Assembly: GCF_037975245.1 (NCBI RefSeq)
Contig: NC_092569.1
Coordinates: 16,228,001 to 16,292,000 of the forward strand
Origin: Apostichopus japonicus
Lineage: Eukaryota; Echinodermata; Holothuroidea; Aspidochirotida; Stichopodidae
Direction of reading: 5' to 3'
Length of the DNA stretch: 64,000 nucleotides
This document shows positions 24,958-37,153 of the stretch, piece after piece (position 1 is the stretch's first letter; each line of letters opens with the position of its first letter). Made by a program: the position numbers and the translations under genes. The notes below the pieces were generated by a model that ran no database searches, was not told the origin of the DNA, and saw nothing but the letters and a program-made list of their open reading frames with translations.

Positions 24958-24988
24958 GTTGGCCAAACTCTCTCTATATACGGCTCTG
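24958..24988 (-). repeat. P-element terminal inverted repeat, right
   Basis: 31 bp ending TATATACGGCTCTG, the exact reverse complement of 21092-21122. Confidence 0.95.
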
Positions 24989-24996
24989 ATAGGATC
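24989..24996. repeat. Target-site duplication, right (ATAGGATC)
   Basis: Second copy of the 8-bp direct repeat that brackets the P element. Confidence 0.92.
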
Positions 24997-25643
24997 GATA
25001 TAATAGCGCCCTCTATTAATTCTGGGCGCGGCTGGAGAGCTCCATTGAATTCTCAAATACTTATTGCATTCGATACTTTGCAGCTCTAATTATTTGAGGG
25101 CGCTCATTTCAAACAGTGATATTCTTACCGCGATACTAGGTGCATTTTTTTTTATATTATATTGGTAATTGTATTGTTGCAAAGGTAATTATAAAACGAA
25201 AGACTACTCAATATCCATTTGAGTCTGTACAAATAAACATTAACAACAGCGATGGAAATATGGTTTGAATTTAATATTAAATGTAATACACAAATTTAAA
25301 AATATGAAAGTAAATCAATTGGCAAATGGCGGAAAGTAGTCGCGTTGCGGCGCATATAAAGCATTGAATGGTTAAAACCATTTGGTATGATGAATTACTT
25401 TCAATTAGTTTTGTTTTAAGCTAAATATAAGAACTAAGCTACTTGGGATTATAGAGCTAAACTAAAACGGTATTTAATACTCGTAAATTTGTCTACTGTT
25501 TTGTCTGATGTTATGACTATTAAACAATCTTATAAAAATGAAGGTCGAGTGACAATATGACATTGTTTAATTGGAGGGGTAGGGTAGGATGCAGGTAACC
25601 CTCCTCCTTACTATGGCTATTGTAATCGACAGTGGGAAGCAAG

Positions 25644-25662
25644 CCCCCCCCCCCCCCCCCCC
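25644..25662 (+). repeat. Poly-C run (19)
   Basis: Uninterrupted homopolymer of 19 C. It is absent from the homologous D-E sequence, so it is either a length-variable site or an assembly artefact. Confidence 0.8.
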
Positions 25663-27028
25663 GTCTCCGCCTTTGCTACACCTACGGATGAACTCAAAAG
25701 CAATTTGCTGGATCGCTCTGGTTTATCCATTGAATTAGCAAACAAGACCTCCAGATAATCAAATGATGGGACTTCTAGTCAACTATCTATTTGTAAACCT
25801 TAAAGTATCTTTTACAAATATTGCATATTCACGAAATCCCTACCCTCCAAATTTAAGAGATGTATTGAATTGCCATCTGGGAACGCAACGCTAAATAATA
25901 AATTAAAAGATTCCCCCAGTGACTTGGATAGTGACTTGCATGGGACAGTGGTGAATCAAGGATTCCACAAAGGAAGGATTGTTGCCCTGGTGTCATTAAA
26001 GCCGTCTCCTATTCAGGGATTTGGTTGTTTTTTAACAATCAAAGAATGAATAATTCAGACACCAGAGAGTGCATTCTGATACATATTTAGACAATAAATT
26101 AAATAAATACAAATAGTGCTAAATGCCAGTTTTTGCTAACAAATATTTCGTGTGATTTTGAAAAAAAGGTGGGTGTACAGCCGTATAGAAGTAACTCAAT
26201 TCTTCTCCAACTGAATGAGGAAAGTACCCCGAATGATACCTTTACATCGACTGACCATCTAAGGTAGAGATGGGGAGGGGGCATGGTCTATGTGAGCGAG
26301 GATTATAAAGTACGCTCCTACCTAGGTTTTAACACGTGATATTTCTGCTCTTCTTGTGACCTGAAACTCCGAAATAGTTGGGTCTGCTTCAAATAATTTC
26401 CCTTTTGTCTTACACACATACTAACTGTTAAACTACTGTTTCAATAGATAACACTATACACTTTTACTGGTAACTATAGCAAGTTGGCTATACATGGCAC
26501 GGAATTTTTCTATTCTCAAATAAAAATGTTTAGCCGCGACGAAGCCGACAGTTTGTTCATTAAATCCTCTGAATCGACACAATTTCCTCAACTATGTTCG
26601 ATTCGGTAATGTACTCTAAAATGCAATAATCCAGAAACAAGCAAAGATAAACAAGATTTAGTATTTAATATTGAATGATATCTTCATTTCGATGTAGTTT
26701 TGTCAAATTTATTAATGCTCTGGCGGATGGTTATCTATCTATTACGATTTATAGTAACACTTTATATGATCAAGGGTTTACTACGACTAACTGTCAAGTA
26801 CTGTGTTAACAGTTATATTGACAAAAACCTTAAAGAGATCATGAATATGTTCACAGGTTTATCAAAGTGACTATACATTTCAATAAATAGGGGAGGGGGG
26901 GGGGGAACAAGCTGCTTTCAATTAAAGGTGCTAACATTATTATCTTCGTAATTGACTTTCTGCTGTTTAAAAATTCAACGCAATCATTGGACAAAAGATG
27001 TTATCTCAGGGTGGATAATTCCTTGAAA

Positions 27029-27034
27029 TTTATT
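27029..27034 (-). terminator. Candidate polyadenylation signal, FREP-C
   Basis: AATAAA on the minus strand about 150 nt beyond the FREP-C stop codon, in the same sequence context as 9959-9964. Confidence 0.4.
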
Positions 27035-27184
27035 CTTCTTCAGTATTCGTCATTTGCAAATATTGTATAGATTAAGATTATAGTTCTGAGTCAAGTGAAA
27101 TTATTCGTTCACTGTGTTCTAAAGTTGTAAGTTTATATTTCCAGAGGACCTCATTGATTGATGATGCTGTCTGCGGCTGATGTA

Positions 27185-27435
27185 TTATACTGGACGTATC
27201 TTCATTTCTGCGTATTTTATGTGATATTTATTTCCTGGAAGATTATTCCAAAATATGCTTTTGTAAGTAGTACTTCCTGCTGAGTGAAGTCCGTTTAGAT
27301 TGACATAATAATTATTAGACTTGTACCACCACGCTGCATGATAATTCTGGGCCAGGTTTAAACTACTATGAAGGTCGTTGTCACTGTTGAATGTCGTAAA
27401 TGACTGGTTCCTGTAGAATGCCATGCTATCATACA
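27185..27435 (-). CDS. FREP-C exon 5
   Basis: 251 nt from the acceptor TTCACAG to TAA at 27185-27187. It reads (V)YDSMAFYRNQSFTTFNSDND, then GAWWYKSNNYYVNLNG and a YAEMKIRPV end. It contains no cysteine. Confidence 0.92.
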
Positions 27436-30400
27436 CTGTGAAAAAGAAAACCCGAAATGGAGATAAAATGCATGATCATATTTACAATATATTTAAGTTA
27501 TTTAAATACGGCATAAATTAAGAGAAGGTTCATAGTAGAATATATATAAGATAATAATGTGAGATATTAACACTGTCATATTAAAGAAACATTCTCTTTA
27601 AATTTGTATTTATTTCTAAATAAATATTGTTTACACCGCTTGAAGGAATTATTAGTCCCTTTAGATAAAAACTGAATTGAAATTGATTTGCTTTATTGTA
27701 TTTTTGTGTTTTTCCCAACATTGTTAGTACACCACGATACATTTTTACTGCAAACTGACCATCTCTTTACGATAACACTGGAACCCTATCTAACGCCAGT
27801 TGATACATACAACAAAATGGCTTAAATTAAACCAGTTTGTTGTCAGTATCCAACTTTCACATCACACCTTGTGGACTCATTTTTACTTCATGATACACAC
27901 TATATCTATTTCAAGTAATATATCATTGCTACGACAATGGTACCGGTATGTTGGAATCGTAAAAAAAAAAAAAAAAAAATCAATAATTATTATGGAGAAC
28001 ATTATTTTTTCATCAATGGTTTTATTTACCAAATTATTGGATTATTGTTTAAGGAGTCTATACAGATTTCTACTCTGTTATTATTCTCTTTTCGTTCTGT
28101 TTCCAGTTGAACGGAGGTGATGTATTTAGGGAGGATAACGAAATATGATGGATCATGGGGAGATAAAAGGGAAGTTGGAATAGGTTTGTTGTTATCAATT
28201 ACAAGTCCTTCTGTCACTGTATGTATATGTATCAACCTGTGTTCATTTTTGGAGCGCATTCATCATGATTCAAACACAATTGCAGCTGACCAGCTTTCTT
28301 CCGATTTGATGACAAACAGTGCACTATTTGAAGCAACATAGAGTCAGTAATTGACTATGACCGTTGGCTGTCTATGCTTGAGCTCCCAATGTTATCGATT
28401 ATCACACATAAGTATACTTTAATAAATTTCATATTCGAACACAATAAATAAACCAAGTGTAATTAAGATTTATGGATATATTAAAAACAGTATGTTCAGT
28501 CTGACAGCGTTGACGTGTTGGATTCTTCCGGAGTTTTTTATAACAACAGAAGTAGAGTATAACGGCCATTGCCCGGGAGGTTTGCAATGTATCGTTGCAG
28601 ATTTATGCAATGTTATAGTAAACATGTAAATGAGATCATAATTATAGATATAGTTTTTGAGCTGATCATTTCTAAAACGTCTGCGTATATGCTACATATT
28701 TTATGAATGATTACAATCAGCTAATGAACTGACAAACTAATTACATGGGTTCATTTGACGACAAATGTTAGAAAGGGAGGTAATGGATCAAGGTAGTTCA
28801 TAATTTCCTTGCTAATATTCAGTCCTTTGTAAGGTATTGATGGTGACAAGCAAAATCCGCGAGGTTTCATATATACGTACCTGTTGTGCTGGAGCTATCG
28901 TATTCTCCAAGGCCAACTAAACGATATTTAGTCCCTTCATCGCTGATCCTAAACAGGTCGTACTTCGCAAAATAGGGATCTCCATTCTCGTTGTTTAAAT
29001 CAATGCGAAGCATGTAATCCTTTTGGTTAGTTAAGAGTGATATTTTATCGTTGCCAAGCCAAAATTCCCTTTTCAGGAAACCAAAGCCATCTCGGTAATC
29101 ATCCCAGTCTCTGTAAAATTCTACGGAACCGTCGACCCGGCGTTGGAAGACCTGGTTTAGTTTCAAAACAAAAAAATGTCATATTTGGTTTCAAAATAAT
29201 GAACAATTTGTACGATGTTTGTTTGATGTGTATGACGTATCAGTGTGGGTAGTGTTTCATGGTTCGTCTTACGTTGAACAGATACGGTAGCCTGTGCACC
29301 ATTATTCTTTTACTAACAGAATACATTGGTATCATATCATTTTTTGCCCATATTGCAGTAATATGGCTGTAGAAACATTTGAAGGTAGCGAAAAACTGTC
29401 TCGCTTTAAGAGAAAAAAATCATACTTAGGATTATCAAGGGTTACTCGTGAAGTTAAGCGTTATTAGAAATACATATCTAAGACGGTAAATTTGAAACTA
29501 AGTAACGTTTTCCTGAAAATTATATCAAACTAAAAGATACGAATAAGGAATGCATGCCAACGAATCAGCCCCTGTAACACACATACTCTGTATCAAGGAA
29601 TCGCTTTTGACTGAATCAATAAAGTATAAAATATCAAAATACTGCAGCAGGCACGCTAAGTAGAAATGAATTAAGGCTAATATTATGTTATGTTCTTACC
29701 GTCCAGCCTCCTCCGTCAATTGAGTTATTACAGTAAACTTGAAAAGGTTCATTGGCTCCATCTGGCTTAATCAGATAAATTCCAGATTCAGAGGGACTCC
29801 CTTCACATTGGTCGTAAACTTCTTTACAATCTCGAGGATATTCTGGCTCTTGGTAGAAAAAGTAGGAGGAGTCTGAAGGAATGATTAAGAAAAACTTGTA
29901 AGAAATGGATGCGATCAATTTAAAGTGAACTACCGAACTCGCTGTTCAGTTTACTAAACTCTCGATTAAGGTGAAAATTACGGTTTGCAAAAAAATACCA
30001 AAAAATTTATCAAAATATTAAACAAAAATCTTCCATACATTTTCCTGCTTGAAAGAACACCATGGAAGTAAAAATTGTAAAATCGTAAAAAGTAACAACA
30101 AATATACAAAATAATCTTAAATGAAGTAACAGAATAATAAAAACTGCTGATAATTCTTGTAACTATGTCTATTAATTCAAAACGACAAATGTTGGCCTCC
30201 TTTCCACCGCCGCGACAAACATTAAAAGGCTTCCATTATTTTTCTTAACTTTTCAGCCAGTGTTAAAAGCGTGTTGCTTTTCTATATTTAGATATGTTAG
30301 CTTTTTTTCACCAATTTACAAACACCAGAGTAGGACTTTCTGCGCAGAATTAATTATGACTTAATGTAGTAGGTTTTGGTTCATATATAATTACTACATA

Positions 30401-33400
30401 AAGAAACGTAAGTATAAACGATTAATAACCAAAAATATGTGAAGACCACAAAAGCAGAAATCACCATTATTGTCAATCGAGATCATTAATATGACTGATT
30501 TAATACGTTTCTGTAATAATTTTTATGATGATATTATTTTTAAAACGGTTCTGAACATTAAGTGAGATGAATACTATATATGTATTTATTCACCGATTGG
30601 TATCTCTATAATAATAGTTTTCTAAAGGCATGAAACCCAAATTAAAAATGAAAATTAAGTTAAATTCATACCGAAATTTTAAATGAAGTATAATAATTTA
30701 AAAAATCCCGATCAATTCTAGTAGCTATGTACGATTTAAGATTAATCGACAAATGTTAGCCTTGTTTAGACCATCGCTAGAAACGTTAAAAGGCTCTTAG
30801 TTTTTTTTTAACTATAAGTTTCCAGTCATCTATAAAAGCGGGTTATTTTTCGTTTTACAGTATTTTTTGTAACCAAATTAAATAATCCACAGTACGTCTT
30901 TATATGAAGAAAGCATTTGATAAATATTAACCAGTCGATGATGATATAAGGTAGTAGGTATTGTGCACTTTTATTTACCACATCACGAAACAGAGGTATT
31001 ACATCATATTAAACAAATGGATGTAAAAAAAAAACAGAAACCACAATAATTGTCTATCAAAATCAATGATATAAATGACTAATAAAGTTAGATGACTCAT
31101 ATATATATATATATATCGATGGGTACCTCTAAATTGAAGAAAAAGAAAGAAAACTTACATTTACACTTGAAATGTCCTTCTTTAGAACATGTATATTTTT
31201 GTTGTTGTAAAAGATTTATGTAAAAGTTCCTTGAAAAGAAGATTGAATAAGAATGATAAATTTCTCTTACCTACAGTGCTTCTTTTGTTCCTCCCAGAAT
31301 TTTCCCGTTCAACATTCTACAATGGAGATATGAAAATTGAAATATAAATTCAACGAAGTCACTAAAAGGACATTCCGATAGGCGTGAAGGACTCGTTTGT
31401 ATAGGGTACTTACCGCCGAAATCAATTCAGTTCCAAAGCATTTTTAAGTCGCTGCTAATCTTTGGTTTAATTTAATTAGTCTCATTCATAAACAAAATGT
31501 TTACTATTACTTTGTAGTAATACCGTAATGACGTACTTTTGACCAGACATATCAGACGTTTATCTTAAACACTATATCCCATTAAGGCGATGAGTGGTTC
31601 TTGTCATTTGTTTAAACTGTTATTAACAGATTTTGATACTCCATCGCTATGTCGTCGATGTCATGCCAATGAAAACATGCTCTAGGAACGCGGAAGTGAA
31701 AAATGTATTCTTTCTTTTTATGTACAAAAATGAGTCCCTCGGTAGAATAAATAAATTTTAGTAGTGCGTGTCCCGATTAGATATTTACAATTTTGTTAAA
31801 TTTTGTTGTTTGGTCTATTTACAGAGTTCAACAAGCCGAAGCAACTTTATTGTCTCCTTGGTATGTTGATCTGTGTTGATGGTAAGTTTAATTAATGAAA
31901 TATATGACTAAAGTAATATAAAGTTATGGTTTAATATTATGTACTGGTACTTGGTAGATTCACATCGAATATAATCAATTCACTATTTACAACAAGTGTT
32001 TGTGATTTATGAGTAGAATTTATGATTTTAAGGCATCATTCCACAAGATCTAATATGAATATAAAGACCTTTTACGGTTTGAGCTCTGAGTCTCTGTAAA
32101 GTACCCCATGTCTTATAATTCACCTTCCATCAGATGAAATGTCAAATATGAATGTTTAAACTATATTTGTGCTATAATATTGAAAGACTAGATTCGGCAG
32201 CAAAGTGTCAAGAGCGTTAACATTTGTTAAAATTAATAATGTATTGCTTTCCTAAGTAATTCACAGTAAGTTGTAGACTGACATTTAAGTATCAGGTTTA
32301 TCCACTTTGATTTTCTTTCATCGATTCCTTAGTCAGGTTACTTGTTATTTTGAAAGATATAATTGAAAACACATTTGTCAAATGTATATTTTTCTTGACT
32401 CTTAGAAGGAGAATGCCCACCAAGAATATCAGCAATTAAAGGTTAAGAACTGATTACTGGTTAAAGCAACATTTAACATGACATGTACGTTATATTCGCT
32501 ACCAAATTTCGTCCAACCGAATATCTAATACATATCCAATGAATTGGGAAATAAATATTTATTTGAGAGAGATATTAATAGGCCATTATTATTAAACACG
32601 ATACAGCGGTGACATGAAACATAGACTGATATATGATATATTACTCAGTCTCCTGAAAATAAAATGTTTGATATTCATTCGTGATACGGGGACTTTGGCC
32701 AGACATACCCGAAGTTCATGTTTTAAACTTGATGAAATTAAGTCGAGATGTTTTCTTATCAACTATTAAACTGCTATGAAAAGAAAGCCTATCAAGATTA
32801 CCTTGATGAGATGTCAAGGAAGGAACGAGCTCAAAACACAGGGGAGAACAAACTACAATGTCGATTGATATAAACAATGAGTCTCGAGATAGAATAAATA
32901 CATTTCTATAATAGTGGGTATCCTGAGTAGATATTCACTATTGTAAAAATCGTTGCTTTGTTTATTTACACAATAAAAACAAGTCAATACAACTTTAATC
33001 GTTTTGCCTACTTTTGATCTGCTTAAGTCTTAATTGTTACTAACGGAATATAAATTTGACGTTTGAAATTATTGGTTTATATATTCTTGCGATATAGATG
33101 ATAAATCGTTGGAATCTTTCCCGCAACTTCAGTTTTTATGATTAATGAGTATTTTGTTATTTAAGACATCATTTAACCATTTAATATTACTTACCTAATC
33201 CGTTCATAAGAAAGTGTTACTTTATCGATTGTTTCAAGGCATTAAGTTATTGGTATTGCACTGAACCATGTATCTAGCAAGTCACCTTCTTTCATGAATT
33301 TTTGAAAATATATATTTAAATTGCCAAAAATGGATAATGGAACTATGTTTGTACTATAGGATTGATGTACTAGCTTGGAAGTAAGTTAAAGATGGATTAA

Positions 33401-34015
33401 AGAAAAATTTCAATTAATCTTTGTTAAGGAATCTACAGTTATATCCTTACATATGATAATTATTTTCATGTTTATTGTTATAGTTTATTTGCTATGTTGG
33501 ACGATATAATTAAATACCCGTTTGAAACGTGATCGTTTCCACGATATATCGGCAAGTCATTGTCAATTTTAAATTGCTAATTGTATTCGTTAACAAAAGG
33601 AATTCTTATCGTTGTTTTAAGAAAATAACTAATAATTGAACCACTTTTCAAACCTATCTCTATTTATGATATGGTGTAATCAAATTTCTTATGTTTTTTT
33701 TCGGGTGCATTAGGTAGTTCACAATGAGCACTCTACTTTCTTTCTTTTTTTGAAATAAGTACAAAATATCAATATTTTACAAACAGACAAATACATCAAT
33801 TGAACACCGACAATAAATTCAAACACCATGGTAAAGAGAAAATGAAAAATCATATTGAGTTTAACAATTATTGAGTTAGAAAATAATTTATCACAATTAA
33901 ATATTCAACTTCAACTTGAATTTGTTAAAAGATAAAGGAAACTTACAGTTTCTGCCTGAAAAGCTGGAAGTTGAGAGAAGAGTCCCAAAACACAAAATGT
34001 TAGGATGAACTGCAT
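27185..34015 (-). CDS. FREP-C, secreted fibrinogen-related protein, complete
   Basis: Spliced coding sequence of 810 nt (269 aa): exon 1 33947-34015, exon 2 31271-31316, exon 3 29700-29872, exon 4 28881-29151, exon 5 27185-27435; intron phases 0, 1, 0, 1. Domains in order: signal peptide (about residues 1-20), linker with the furin-type motif RNKR (about residues 32-35), and a fibrinogen C-terminal domain filling the rest. Hallmarks seen are [17 protein letters not shown], the DND calcium-site motif and GAWWY followed by NLNG. Mature cysteines are only three (DC, QC, YC, all in exon 3), so the second conserved disulfide of the domain is missing. N-glycosylation sequons are NNS and NQS. The family is known for extracellular recognition of acetylated sugars or microbes; that role is inferred. 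Confidence 0.92.
27961..27979 (+). repeat. Poly-A run in FREP-C intron 4
   Basis: 19 uninterrupted A on the plus strand; the siblings have much shorter runs here. Confidence 0.7.
28881..29151 (-). CDS. FREP-C exon 4 (fibrinogen domain core)
   Basis: 271 nt beginning [20 protein letters not shown] and containing [28 protein letters not shown] and ending YDSSSTT plus one base of a Val codon. Donor is GTACGT. It shows the intact frame that is broken in FREP-B. Confidence 0.92.
29700..29872 (-). CDS. FREP-C exon 3 (fibrinogen domain start)
   Basis: 173 nt, (D)SSYFFYQEPEYPRDC through CNNSIDGGGWT. Donor is ACG followed by GTAAGA. It contains all three cysteines of the mature protein. Confidence 0.92.
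31271..31316 (-). CDS. FREP-C exon 2 (RNKR mini-exon)
   Basis: 46 nt encoding NVERENSGRNKRSTV plus one base; the last residue differs from the Gly of its siblings. The acceptor is TTGTAG. Confidence 0.82.
33947..34015 (-). CDS. FREP-C exon 1 (signal peptide)
   Basis: 69 nt from ATG at 34013-34015. It encodes MQFILTFCVLGLFSQLPAFQ followed by AET. Intron 1 is the shortest of the set, about 2.6 kb, because part of its first 1-kb module is missing. Confidence 0.9.
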
Positions 34016-34136
34016 CTTGACGATTTTCTCTGGTCTTAACGATCACAAATCTCAAGAAGGAATGAAGTAAACTTTCTGGCAGCGAACCAGTTCAACCACT
34101 TTATGAGCATACCCTGCGTTCTATGACGTGGTTGTT

Positions 34137-34146
34137 GACACGTGTC
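34137..34146. promoter_or_regulatory. Upstream palindrome GACACGTGTC (FREP-C)
   Basis: Perfect palindrome 122 bp upstream of the start codon, with TGACGTGG beside it. Confidence 0.5.
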
Positions 34147-34710
34147 ACCGAAGAGCTGATTAACCATTTACATTTATACAAATTGTTATAACCTGGATGA
34201 TCACGTAAATAAAAACATAATCTAACAGTTTTTCTATTGTCCCTTAAAGAGTAACATTTATGATAATTACTATTAGTCCATTTTTATAGCATTAATTGTA
34301 TAGACGTAATGCGATATCAATTTAATGGTCATGTTAGTTATATTACATTCATATACAATCTTAAACCAATTCAGAATATCTCTTTCGATAACACAAATTA
34401 TATCGCATATATATTACACTCAGCTTATTAACCTTTCACCTATAAGTATCTTCGTAAGTTTGAATCCTAACGTACTACTTTCAATTAACCGAGTTTCGTC
34501 TCCTGCAGCTTACCATCAATAGTTTAATGATGTTAAGGAAACTCCTGTAGAGCCCATGAGCAGTGGGAAATTGAACTATATATCTACAACCAAGCCTTAG
34601 GATACCATTTAACAGTATCAAACCTCCATATCTATTAAAAAAAAAATCCAACTAACGTTCTCTACAAGTTGCCATGTTTTTGTGATATTACCCAGGATGC
34701 AACGTTTGCA

Positions 34711-34718
34711 TGACGTCA
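34711..34718. promoter_or_regulatory. Distal CRE-like TGACGTCA (FREP-C)
   Basis: Same octamer and flanks as in the other units, about 700 bp upstream of the start codon. Confidence 0.35.
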
Positions 34719-37153
34719 CACATGCACCTCGGCAGAGTTAGACTTGCCGCTATGCAGATTCTCTCGTAGTACCGCTGCACACAAAACAACGCTGGCGTAC
34801 GGTATATGCTGAAACTGCTAAACTATCGATAATTTTCAAATTATTACAACGGTTGAACTGGACTTTATTATCCAGAAATTTAAAGAAAAATAACTTAAGT
34901 TACCTTGTAGCCATCTTGCGTTCGATTTTGAGTAATGTATACAGACGAGATGTAGCCTAGGCCTAAATAGTGTATCGTCCAATATCCACAATCGAAGTTC
35001 AGGTAACGAGTATAGTTACTATATAACTTAGTCATAGTAACACTACTCGACATACTGTGACTGTGAGCATCACTTCGTCGATGAAAAGTATCGTTCATTC
35101 GAGCAATTCAACATGACTGAGGCTCACATTATCCCAGATGACTATTGCGTAGAACTGACTCCATCACCCTGACATAAGGTGCCACAAAGTATTAGTAATT
35201 TCAGAAGAAAGTGATCGAGCCATAGTTTAAAATTCGGAAGCAAACAATGACAATCACTGTGCGTCTGTGTTGACAGTCATCTTGCAAAATACCAATTTAT
35301 TTATAAACGACATTAAGCGTACGTATGTATCTATCCTTCAAAATTGGTTAAATATTCTACATTTACTTGAAGTATGAAGATGTTTAGTTATTACACCACT
35401 GGCAAGTTACTACCAATTTCAGCTTTCAATGTATCGATAACCGTCATAGTTACTGGCAAGTTTTATTAAAATGCTTAGAATCTTTTTTTCTTTCATCAGT
35501 AATCTCATTTACCCCTTGATTATCCTAGGAGTTTGCCAAGTCTATCTACATTTCAAATCAGTAAAGAAGCTCTCCTTTAAGCTTGTAAGATATTTTTTTC
35601 ATCTATAAGAAACTCATCCGTACCAAGTTTCTTTTCGCCAGCCTGATGGGAAAAAATGAAATTTATATGCTCCCTTGTTCACTCTTTCCCACGTCTACTA
35701 GCTCCCTTGTCCATAATTGTCTTTTTGGATTATTGTATATACATGTTATATATGTATACTACGTATGTTAAGTGGTATGAAAAAAGCGGGCGCACTTTCT
35801 AATTCAAAATATAGGAAACCAAATTATTCAAGAACGACACATTTATCGTCGGTGTGTTAAACTTTGTTTTATTACTTTTATCACGGACATGCTGAGTAAC
35901 CATCTTAATATGAACTATAACATTATACCGTTAATAGAATCACCCACTTCGAACATTGTCTTTTGCTTATTGTTTGGTATGAGAAAGAGCCCTTTCAATC
36001 AACTAGGTTTATAAATTAAAATGTCTCTACATGCAGACCATTATTTCAGTTGCTTAGATGCAACCCAAAACACAATAGAAAAACTAACCGTTACAATTTT
36101 AAGGGATCCCATATATAACTAGTTTACAGTGTATCTTGTTTTTGTTTTGTTTTTGTGTGTCCGACAAGTCATGTTGTATATCATTTACGGATACGTTGCT
36201 TTTTATATGAGGTTTTAAAGAATTTATGTTGGTTTAGTAATTATAACTATATAAAAAGATGCTGTAATAGTTACAATTTACCATTAAAAGGCGCATTCCA
36301 AACAATCTACTATTTTAAGGCGAATATTTTGAAATCCGGACTAACTATGGAATCATCGTGAGCACTCTTTTCTCCTGGTGTATAAGGTATTGCGAATTAG
36401 ATTCTGCCTAAAGCGATCCTTTTACGATAATAATGAGATTTACACGAAGTATTTTTTTGCCTCGATTCTGATTGTTTTATCGGTTAAAACTGGTAAAGGT
36501 GAGTACCCGTTACTTAGTTAAAACTGATGTGTGTTATTATTTCTTAACAACTGTTACATTTATGACTAGTTGCTACTGCAGTACACTTACAAACAGAAAA
36601 TACTAAACACTCTCATCCTATGCATGATGATTAACTGGATAACCAGACTACTTTAAAGGTTTCGCCAATAATTTCGTCTACATTTATTGGAAGACACTAA
36701 ACTGCAAAACGCTTAAAATCTCCATGTTGAACCATCTTTACAACGTCAGTTTGTAAGTTTTGCACAGTAGCATCTGCTGATAAGTCTAACATGTGTTACG
36801 GTGTTATAATATACTACACTAGATCTTCTGACTGTTTTGACCAAATGAAAGTTATAAGTTAATATTAGAGATTCCACTCTTATAAGTTGGTAATTTAGCC
36901 GCCAATCCATTTTTTAAAGTGTACATTAATCACATGAAATGATCTACCGTAATGTCTACTGTAAAATTCGTCCACTGTGGGAAAACCTCTGCATAAGCTA
37001 CAGTGTAGCACCACATGTGAAAGTTCCATTACCTTTATCTTCTCCACTTCTATCGTAACTATGTAAATGCAGACTTTTACAAATCTTTACGACCTTTTTT
37101 TATTGGTTATTAGTAACTTTATCCCCATGGTTGTACCGAGATGTGCAAATATC

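Larger units (their letters stand above)
21092..24988 (-). mobile_element. P-superfamily DNA transposon, 3.9 kb, complete ends
   Basis: A 3897-bp insertion absent from the paralogous spacers, so both borders are exact. The ends are perfect 31-bp inverted repeats starting CAGAGCCGTATATAGAGAGA, flanked by an 8-bp direct repeat ATAGGATC; 8-bp duplications and 31-bp inverted repeats are what is known for P elements. The interior holds a degraded P-type transposase fragment on the minus strand (22385-22807) and a nested MITE (23222-23579). The rest (21180-22300, 23600-24950) shows no credible exon; 23930-24260 is crowded with CCTAGGC/TAGGCCTA motifs. Identical ends and target duplication suggest fairly recent insertion, while the broken transposase suggests mobilisation by another copy. 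The orientation given is that of the transposase. Confidence 0.9.
24997..27184. other. B-C spacer, part downstream of the P element
   Basis: No gene seen. It continues the spacer sequence of A-B and D-E. The stretch of about 25335-26070 is shared with D-E (about 51545-52280) but missing from A-B. A 19-base C run lies at 25644-25662. At about 26690-26905 a single unit replaces the tandem pair seen in the other two spacers. Confidence 0.65.
34016..37153. other. C-D spacer, proximal part
   Basis: From 34016 to about 35355 it is homologous to all other FREP upstream regions. From about 35370 on it is shared only with the sequence at the right edge of the window (63610-64000). It carries the FREP-C upstream palindrome and CRE-like block. 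From 35760 to 37150 I see no gene; a 68-codon plus-strand ORF near 36155-36361 shows no recognisable features. Confidence 0.6.

Noticed and set aside
34895-35098. Minus-strand ORF of 67 codons (reading FDCGYWTIHYLGLG and YITQNRTQD) upstream of FREP-C, with a similar ORF at 48907-49107
   Set aside because: The frame is open in C and D but broken by a small insertion in A (near 5918) and B (near 19050) and shifted in E (near 63228). It ends at a possible GTAACT donor, but no partner exon is visible. A conserved spacer block is the simpler reading.
36410-36500. Possible plus-strand signal-peptide exon (YFFASILIVLSVKTGK) before a GTGAGT
   Set aside because: No ATG is in frame upstream before a stop, and no following exon could be found.
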